Shown here one piece after another: positions 56,216 through 64,000 of a DNA stretch of 64,000 bases. The notes under the pieces are model-generated. The model was not told the origin of the DNA. It ran no database searches and saw only the letters and a program-made list of their open reading frames with translations. This DNA is from Geosiphon pyriformis (taxonomy: Eukaryota > Glomeromycota > Glomeromycetes > Archaeosporales > Geosiphonaceae). Every line of letters starts with the position of its first letter. Position 1 is the stretch's first letter. A program made the position numbers and the translations under genes. The stretch is taken from assembly GCA_016748015.1 (NCBI GenBank), contig JAAOMT010000760.1, forward strand, positions 859,237 to 923,236, read 5' to 3'.

Positions 56216-57107
56216 TTTTTAATAGTAATAATGTTTATTAAAAAAAAAATAATTAAAAAAGTTTATTTTTATTAAAAATTAAATTAAAAAATATTATTAA
56301 GATAAGATTAAAATTTATATTTATTTTAAAGATAAAAATAATAATATAAAAATAAATTAAATTAAAATTAAAATTAAAATTAAAAATAGAATATTTAAAT
56401 ATTATTAAATATAAAAGCTAATTAATTTTATTATTTTATTTTTAAAAAAAGTTTTTAAATAAATTTGATTAAAAAAAATATAAATTTATTTAAAAACAAG
56501 TTTCAAAAGTTTTAAAATTATTTATTAATTTTTAATAAAAAAACAAATTAAATAAAAAGACAAAAATTAAGTTTAATAAAGTTTATATTATTTTTGTTTT
56601 TTAAATTATATTTTTTTGATTATTGTAGTAAATATAAATAATTATTTATACAATTAAAAAAAATTAATTTTACAACTTTATAAAAAAAATTATTTTTATA
56701 TTATAAATTTAAGTAAATAAATAACAAAAAAATTATTAAAAATAATAAAATTTATATTTGTAAAAATATTATTTTTAAAATTTTACTTATAAAAATTGAT
56801 TTTAATAAATTTATTAAATTTATTAGTGTTTAATAATTTAAATTATTTTTTATTAAAAATAGTTAAAATTATTATTTTGTTGTTTAAAAATTTACAAAAC
56901 TATAATATGTCTTTTAAATAATAAAAATAATAAAATAATAATAAAAAATAAAAATAAATAATAAATAATTTTGTAAAATATATTTAATATTAATGTAAAA
57001 GTTATTGAACTTAAATATATAAATATGTTTAAAATAAAAAATTAAATAAGTATTTAAATAAAAAATTATTAAATACTTAAATAAAATAAAAACAAATAGT
57101 TTTTTTT
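56216..57107. other. AT-only spacer between LINEs N and P
   Basis: About 890 bp composed almost entirely of A and T, lying between the 5' end of N and the 3' end of P. No coding sequence, LTR or RNA gene is visible. Part of it is simple repeat (56353-56385). Confidence 0.65.
56353..56385. repeat. ATTAAA hexamer repeat
   Basis: About five consecutive ATTAAA-type hexamers in the spacer. Confidence 0.7.
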
Positions 57108-57228
57108 TTTATTAGTTTAACAAGTAAATTCAAATACTATCTAGCATTATATATCATATAAGTAATCTAAACAAAGTATAAATTATGTATTTTCTACATA
57201 TAACCAGTCACTAAGACCAATTAGAATA
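57108..57228 (-). repeat. LINE P 3' UTR
   Basis: Directly after the ORF2 stop. It reads CTGGTTATATGTAGAAA and ends TTAAACTAATAAAAAAAAA in element direction, matching N, L2 and L3. Confidence 0.72.
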
Positions 57229-60200
57229 ATACTAAACATCTATATGAACTGAGATAGTGTTTTCAATTCCTAAAAAAAATAAACAAGACTTGTATAAACC
57301 AAAATAAATACCAAAAGTCTTAGTAATACTAAGCAGTCTAACTATACTAATAAAAAACACCAAAAACAACCCAAAAATAAGAGTGAAAATTAAATTATTA
57401 TGTGGAATTAGCCCATTATTTTTTAAAAAGGCATAATGCTTGGCACAAACCAACCAAATCTCATTCCTAAAACAAAAATCATGCACAAAGTTTACAATTT
57501 TACAATCTGTGATCTTGAAATTACTAAAGACAACAGCAGCTTTCTGGTATTAATTATTAAAAACAAAGTCTTTGAAAAGAGTCATATAAACTGTAATATC
57601 AGAAAAACAGAAAAACAACAGTTGAAATATGCATTAAAAGGAGTAAAAAACACCAGAAAGTATTCTTTAAAAATCTGTATGGATATTCAACAAATAACAG
57701 TAAATAGAAACATGGTCCAAAACCTTAACATTCTTACAATATAAACACAACACACTAGAATAATATCTGTTATATAGGTGCTTCTAAACTGCAATAGAGA
57801 GCTGATAATAAAAGGCTTTCATGAAATAAATATAAGCTTTAGCAGTAGACTTACTAGTAAAACCAGTAGCCATATACAAGTCGGAATGTCATACCAAAGA
57901 TAAAGTATGCTAATCAATGTCTGAATGCAAACTACAATTCAAGAATCTAGAGCCAGAGCCAGAGCCAATCTTTTAGTATATATAATAAACAGATCAAAAG
58001 ATATTATAAACAAAATGTCTAAAATTACTTAAAACAGCACAATTTTCAGCCACTAAAGAACATTCTTCCAAATAGAGAAGAAGATTCCAATTAGAAAAAG
58101 ATGTGGTATTAACAAGTGCATCAGCATGTTCATTATTCAGAACATCTGAGTAATCTTTGATTTTAAGCCAGTTAATTCTCAAATTCTTACTACAAATAAC
58201 TTTCCTAATGTGTTAGTATTTAATTCAATACTAATTCCAAAAATCTAAACACACTAAACTTAATTCTGATTTGCATATATTCAGAGCTATCTAACTCTTC
58301 ATGTACAAATAAACCAAGTTGAGTGAGAAAACACATTTGAGAGCCAATATCATAGCCTGCAATTTCACCAAAGTTAAAGACATCAAACCAAAAATTCTGA
58401 TACTTAAATTTAAGCCAATATCCTCAAAAAAAGCTGCAGTCTCAACATTTATGTTGACTGTTCTCAAGTTTTTTAAAGAACTATCTATATAGATAAACAA
58501 GCTATCAATATTAACATCTAACAAATAATCATAAATTAATCTGAAATCATGAGACTTTAAAATATTTGTAAGTTCCACATCACTCACAAAGAAGAAACAG
58601 ATAGAATGAGAAGCCACACCATTAAAAAAGTTAACAAATATCTTAAACCAATTAGAGATAAGACCATGAAAGTCCAATTTTTTTTACTATTTAAAGGTTT
58701 TCTAATTAAGAACTGTATTATTTCAACAATAAAATTGGTTCACAAAAACAATACCATATTACCAAAGTAAAGGGAAAAACTTAAAAAATTTAGACTCATT
58801 CAGAATAGTAGACATGGGAGTTTCATTCTGAAAATAAAAAAAGTTGCCTATAGGATTATCTGATAAATTGTACACAACAAAAATACAAACCACACTAGCC
58901 AAAAAATTATTAGAAAGACTGATCTTAAAATGAGCTGAAAAGCTTAAAAGATGGCATGCACTTCAGCATTAAATCTGCAAGTCATGAGATTTATATGCAA
59001 ACAAATAATCCAATATTCCATTCAAGTTTACAAAGTTTACAAAAAATGCCAATTTGCTTTCAGTTTAAATCTGTTCAAAAGTTTTTAAGCCATAGAAAGA
59101 AGGGTAGTAGAGTATATTATTAGGGAAATTGAGAGGCAAACTGGATTTTAACTTTAAGTCTTTACAAATTATTGTATTCCATTTATTACAAACATTAACA
59201 AAAATAGAGCTGAATTGCATCCTGTAATAAACAATAAGTTGAAAAACTGCCAATACCAAATAAGAAAACTGTTTAGCTAAGATGGCTTTTCTCAGAACAA
59301 GATTGGCAAAAAATTGTATATTTAAATATATCTTAGCCATACTAAGCTTTAATAAGCTCTCAGTGGATAAAAAAATACCCAGATAACAATAAGATTTTCC
59401 TCTCTTAGCAATAAAAATAAGTGTGTCACTAATTGATAAAAAAAGAACCACCAATTTGCAATTGATAGGAATAGTCATTATTTTGTCATTATTAATAGAA
59501 ATATCATTGATCCGAAAAAATTTATTAGCAATATTGAGGATGTGTTGTGTAATATTTTAACTAAAACCAATCCAGATCATGTTATCAATAAAAGCATTAG
59601 CAGTAAGAAAAGAGAACAGCTCAGCATTTGATTCTGCACGACTAGATCTGACTACAAATAAGAATTCAGTTTATACTCACATGTATTTTTTTGTTTCTTG
59701 ACTTCACATAGAAAAGGATTGTAAAATATGTACCAAAGAAGAGATAAAAACACTTTTTCTTAATCCAAACTATCATGCACACAATATTCTTTTGTCAACC
59801 CAAAATTTATTATAATTCTATTAACACAATTATTGTAGATACTGCTGAAAAACCAAATGAATCTGCCACATATTTTTATCTTGACCAGATTTCTTCTAAA
59901 ATGCTTTCAATTAACAGAATCATAAGTCTTTTGCATGTTTTGTAGAACAAGCCATAATTCACAATTTTTTTCTAAAGCATCTTTGATTGCCAAACCAATG
60001 GCAAAAATAAAAAATTGCATTATTATATCTTTTAAAACTGAAAAATTGATTCCACAAAGAATATTAAAAGAGTTGTAAGCAGAAAAGATCCTGTCAAAAA
60101 AAATTTTGGAGAGAATTTTATAAGCAGTCTTAATTAAAGTAATAAAACAGGTATTTGTGAGAACTTTTTCCCACTTGTAAGATTTGGAAATTATTGAGAC

Positions 60201-61870
60201 CCAATTCTTCTTCCAAAAATTGAATACTAATTCACAAAACAAACAAGAGTTCAAAAGCACCAAAAGCCTATTCAAAATCGAATTGTCACAATGCTTTAAA
60301 AGTTTGTTGAATATACCAAAAAAACCAGTAGCTTTATCATTAAACAGATTAGAAACAATACTAAAAAGTTTATTGAAAGTAATCAAACACATCACATCTG
60401 AAAAAACATCATCAAAAACATAATCCAACAGCTAATATTAATAGAACCAATTCATTAAAATATTAGCAATCACTCTATGCTTCCTAATTTAGCCCTCCAT
60501 AATTTTATCCACTTTGGTCTTAATCAGATCAGATTTCAAAATCAGTTTGTCATTAACAACCAGATAGTCCAATACAACTTTACAAAATGGCCACTTCAAA
60601 ATGCTTCTAATGGTGTGACTCTTGTCTACTTTAAAACTCTCTATTCTCTTATTAATCACCAATTTAATCTAGGTTTTCTTAACATGTTTTAATTCTAACA
60701 TTTTAGAAGAGTAGTACAATTTCTTAATCTTAGCCAGAATCAATCTAATGATGTTAAAATAAGACTTTATAAAGAACAAAGATTTCACCACAGAGGTATT
60801 AATAGTATTAAGACTGCTTTATGTATCTAGTAGCAATAAAAACACATTACAAAAGGCCAAATAAAAAGCTTTAACCAGTTTAGATATCAAAAGTTCCAAT
60901 TGGTAAAAGTGAGAAAATTTTTTTGTAAAAACATTATCATAATTCTTAAATCAAAACTTCGAAAAAACTTTAATGACTGAAAAACAAACAATCTTATGAA
61001 TGACATTCCACATGCTATCCAAGTCAGAAAAATAGAGATAATTAAAAAACTTGTCAGTAAACATGGCCATATTATTGCAGATTGAATTTTTGAATCATTT
61101 CTACTTAATATTATCTGCATTTTTAAAATTATAATTCCACCTATTCCTATTGGCTTAAATGCAAACAGCTCTTAAATTTGGATCCAAAATGCCTTCAAGA
61201 CCAATTGAAACTTAAACAAAACTGTAATTGGTATTGAAAAATTCATTTACACTTACAACTAATTTGTTTAATTTTGCAAAATAAAAATGTAATTAATAGT
61301 CTTTTCTATATTCCTAGAATTTTTCCACATAGGAGTCTTGATATATAAGCTTCTAATTATAGAGTTAATTAAACCTAAATTTACATACTTCTTGAAGCTG
61401 ATACTCCTTTTTGAACTATTTTTGTTGAAATTACCCTTTAATATAACAAAAGTACTCTTGTTACAAGCTTGAACAATAAAAAAGTTGACACAATTAGCCA
61501 AAAATAGATGCTTGTTAAGAGAAGCTTTAGCATATAAACCCAATACAGAAACAGATTGTTTATTTTTAAACAATAATTGGATTAATAACAGTCTACTCAG
61601 AATTTCAAACATCTTTAAGACATGTTTTACCAAATAAACACTCATAATTACAGCAATGTTAGCTTTCAAAAATCCAGAATTTAAACCAGAAGTAAATATC
61701 TTGACACCAGAAAATCTATCTGCAATTTAGAGTCTAATATTAGAGCAAAGCTTAGTTTTAGTAACAATTAAAATATTATTCTTAGAATCTAAATGTCAAC
61801 AGATAATATCTTTTTGCTTTGCAAAATTGTTTATCTCTCTAATATTACATGTGCCAATTTTTTACACTAA
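57229..61870 (-). pseudogene. LINE P ORF2: endonuclease, reverse transcriptase, RNase H
   Basis: Endonuclease at about 61850-61270 (IAVIMSVYLVKH, SVSVLGLYAKAS, VILKGNFNKN, KTINYIF). Reverse transcriptase fingers at 60428-59907: NKLFSIVSNLFNDKATGF, SILNRLLVLLNSCL, LTNTCFITLIKTAYK. The palm box NAFIDNMIW has the second Asp as Asn (59581-59592). Thumb/connection lies at 59478-59065 (RYLGIFLSTES-like YCYLGIFLSTES, KTFEQ). RNase H at about 58530-58290 reads FIYIDSSL, LVKLQAMILALKCV. A C-terminal region at 58182-57994 (INWLKIKDYSDVLNNEHADAL) precedes the end FGLYKSCLFFLGI...SVHIDV just before the stop near 57229. It would nick target DNA and copy the LINE RNA. Confidence 0.82.
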
Positions 61871-61875
61871 ACTAC

Positions 61876-63800
61876 TTATTGAGAAGGAGGTTGAGGAAGT
61901 GTACCACTAGCCAAAACCAAACCATCAAAATGAGCTAATAGACATAACACTAAGGCAGAGAGAGTCTCCAATATATTTTTTAATTTAAATATATCAGGAA
62001 AGGCAGACAAGCCCAAAACCATAGCAGTCTTATTATCAGTGGCTTCACTTGAGTCTTTTCTTATTACTATATTGCCCATCTAATTTTGTAATAAGAAAAT
62101 AACCAGCAGTTGACATTCAGGACTAGACTGAAAAACTGTTGGCATGAGTAACTTCAATCTCTTAGCCAACTCACTAATTTATTCTACAAGACTGATAAGA
62201 CTGCTTTCAATATTAATCAAACATAGTTTCAATTCATTAACAACCAGCAGGGTAGATTTTATCTCTGAAAAAAAACCAGAGTCAGCCAAACCAACATGTG
62301 TAGAAAGTGAAAAAAAAGAAGGTCTATTAACAATTTTTGTCTAAAAAACACCACCAAAAAAAACAAAATGAGCAATTAGTGCTAAATGTTTGGCATAGAT
62401 AGATGCCAGTCTGTTTTTATTTTTATTTGACAGCACCTTTTAATAAAAAATGCCAAAAGAATTTTTTCTACTTGAAACACAATCTAATAATATATGGCCC
62501 AATTTTCTATACTTGGCACATTTAACAGAGCTTAAATAAGACCAACATAGATTGGTATTTCTAAATACTGGTATAGTTCCTATAATAGCATCTAAAAAAG
62601 CTGCAAAGTTAAAATAAACAACTGTACACTTAATCCAAGCATAGATAACTGGATAATGGTCGATGACATAAGTTTTCTCATCTACTAAGCTAATATTATC
62701 TTAAATATTATGTGCATTGGTCTCTATTGGCAAAGTATAGAGCAATGCTCTATAATTATCTCTTTTATTCCATGATTTTTTGTCTTTATTAGACCTAACA
62801 ACATATATAGCATTTTTTTGATTAAGATAAACCACTTTGCTGTGATCAAATTAGTCTAATCTAACTGGTTAAACTCTACTACAGTCTTTTGTCACATTTT
62901 CACTAGCTGTATTTTGATCAACTTAACAATACCAAATTCAGAAATAACAGCATGCACAGTTTCAATAGATGTTTTAACTAGAATTTCTTTCAACACCATA
63001 GCCTGATCTAAGCACTTACTAAATTTCTTGAAATTGGTGTTTAATCATAATTTTCATATTCTTTGCGTTATCAATAGTCTGCATCAAGCTCAATTTAGAA
63101 GTAAATATTATTCTGATAATGTCAACAAATTTTGAGGAGATAAAAACTCTCCCAAAACTATTGATCTTTGAAAACAATTTTTTAATCACAACAAGCTTCT
63201 TTTGAAATGATTTTTCAGTTATCTTATCTAAATTTATATTCAAAGCAAATAATTTTTTGATAGAAATATTAACCAAATTTTTCAAAGAAAAGGAAAAAAA
63301 AAACAGAACATTTAACAAACATTATTATTACTGTCATTATTCAAAAAATTAATTTTATTCAATGGCTTCTTCAAATCTTTTTTGGTCTTAACATATTAAC
63401 TTTTTGGCATTTGGTCAGTGTCTTTCTTATTAAAAACAGTTCTATTACTATAGTTAAAACTGATTTCCTTAATTAAACACTCTTTTTTTATGTCTATACT
63501 ATTTAATTCTGTAGTATTTTTAGCTTTTGAAACCCAGAAATAACCAATTGGCCCTTTAGAAAAAACCTTTTTATTTTTAATATCATCTTTCAAAATCTTA
63601 TTTCTTCTTTTCTTTCTTAATAATACAGGCTTGATATTCATAATATAACCAAAATCCTTAGCAAACTTCTTTAAGATGGCAATATTAAAGCCAACAGTAG
63701 TCTTGTAGTCAAGCAAAAATGATTTGGATTTATTATATTGAATGGTAAAAAACTTCTTTCAAAAAAATTTTTTGTTTTTTTTTTGGAAATTTGGGATAAA
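61876..63800 (-). pseudogene. LINE P ORF1
   Basis: ORF1 from about 63800 (ISKKKTKNFF, TIQYNKSKSFLLDYKTTVG) to the stop at 61876-61878 (LPQPPSQ). It has a basic N-terminus (LLRKKRRNKILKDD), then KLFSKINSFGRVFISSKFVDIIR (about 63190-63110), and a second RNA-binding unit YRALLYTLPIETNAHNI (about 62750). A knuckle remnant CAKYRKLGHILLDC with one Cys lost to Tyr lies near 62480, then VFFGGVF. The C-terminal helix is SSLISLVE*ISELAKRLKLL, followed by DIFKLKNILETLSALV. Stops and frameshifts are scattered. Confidence 0.78.
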
Positions 63801-63830
63801 GAAAAGAAAAATGTTTTTTTAAATAGTTTT

Positions 63831-64000
63831 ATTAATTTATATAGCTTAATATAAGTTTAAATTATTAGTTATATATAAAATGTGTAAGTAATATTTTTGT
63901 TACATATTTTAAGTTTTAATTAAATTATATTTAATTAATACATAAAAAATAACATTATTAAATTTGTTTTATTTATAAATTAAATATATAAAATTTTATT
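63831..64000. other. AT-rich end of window
   Basis: 170 bp of A/T sequence upstream of LINE P. No feature seen. Confidence 0.6.

Larger units (their letters stand above)
57108..63830 (-). mobile_element. LINE P, full-length two-ORF copy
   Basis: Minus-strand LINE of about 6.7 kb with ORF1 (63800-61876), ORF2 (61870-57229) and the shared 3' UTR ending in an A-rich tail at 57108. It is of the same general type as N. Both ORFs are broken by stops and frameshifts, but every domain can be followed. The 5' end is placed where coding similarity ends, near 63830. Confidence 0.82.

Overview
The window is fungal repeat-rich DNA, very AT-rich, with no intact gene. Its coding relics match, from memory and without a database search, the LINE and Ty3/gypsy proteins that crowd the genomes of arbuscular mycorrhizal fungi (Glomeromycotina, Rhizophagus/Gigaspora type). 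Examples are LINE ORF1 proteins beginning MTRAKSKKA or carrying a VSFGG.TWAQVAGG motif, and Ty3/gypsy Pol with an embedded dUTPase and a cysteine-rich segment.

Layout. 1-8914: AT-rich DNA with no gene. 8915-11538: a + strand LINE (called L1 here) with ORF1 and the first part of ORF2. 11539-21412: a complete but inactivated minus-strand Ty3/gypsy element (C) with both LTRs. 21413-23658: a + strand pseudogene in one long frame that resembles a Crinkler/RHS-type protein (P-loop ATPase plus PD-(D/E)XK-like nuclease). 24295-63830: four minus-strand LINE copies head to tail. They are two ORF1-only copies (L2, L3) and two two-ORF copies (N, P). LINE N is split inside ORF1 by a + strand Ty3/gypsy element (A, about 33858-54812). 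A is itself split inside integrase by a minus-strand relative (B, 41495-51463), and its 3' LTR holds a solo LTR of the C family (53639-54608).

Relative age follows from the nesting: N is older than A, and A is older than B and the solo LTR. The decay agrees, since A and N are saturated with stops and A/T-ward changes, B less so, and C and L1 least. Almost all inactivating changes are C-to-T or G-to-A on the coding strand.

The most unusual points are as follows. (1) A third reading frame (ORF3) follows integrase in all three Ty3/gypsy elements. It is homologous between the two families, runs through the polypurine tract and ends inside the 3' LTR. (2) The two ORF1-only LINE copies share their 3' end with the full two-ORF LINEs, like half-LINEs. 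(3) Each LTR type carries its own U3 array with a period of about 20 or 40 bp. (4) A dUTPase and a CxxC-rich segment sit between protease and reverse transcriptase. All domain boundaries are approximate because the reading frames are broken; alignments were made by eye.
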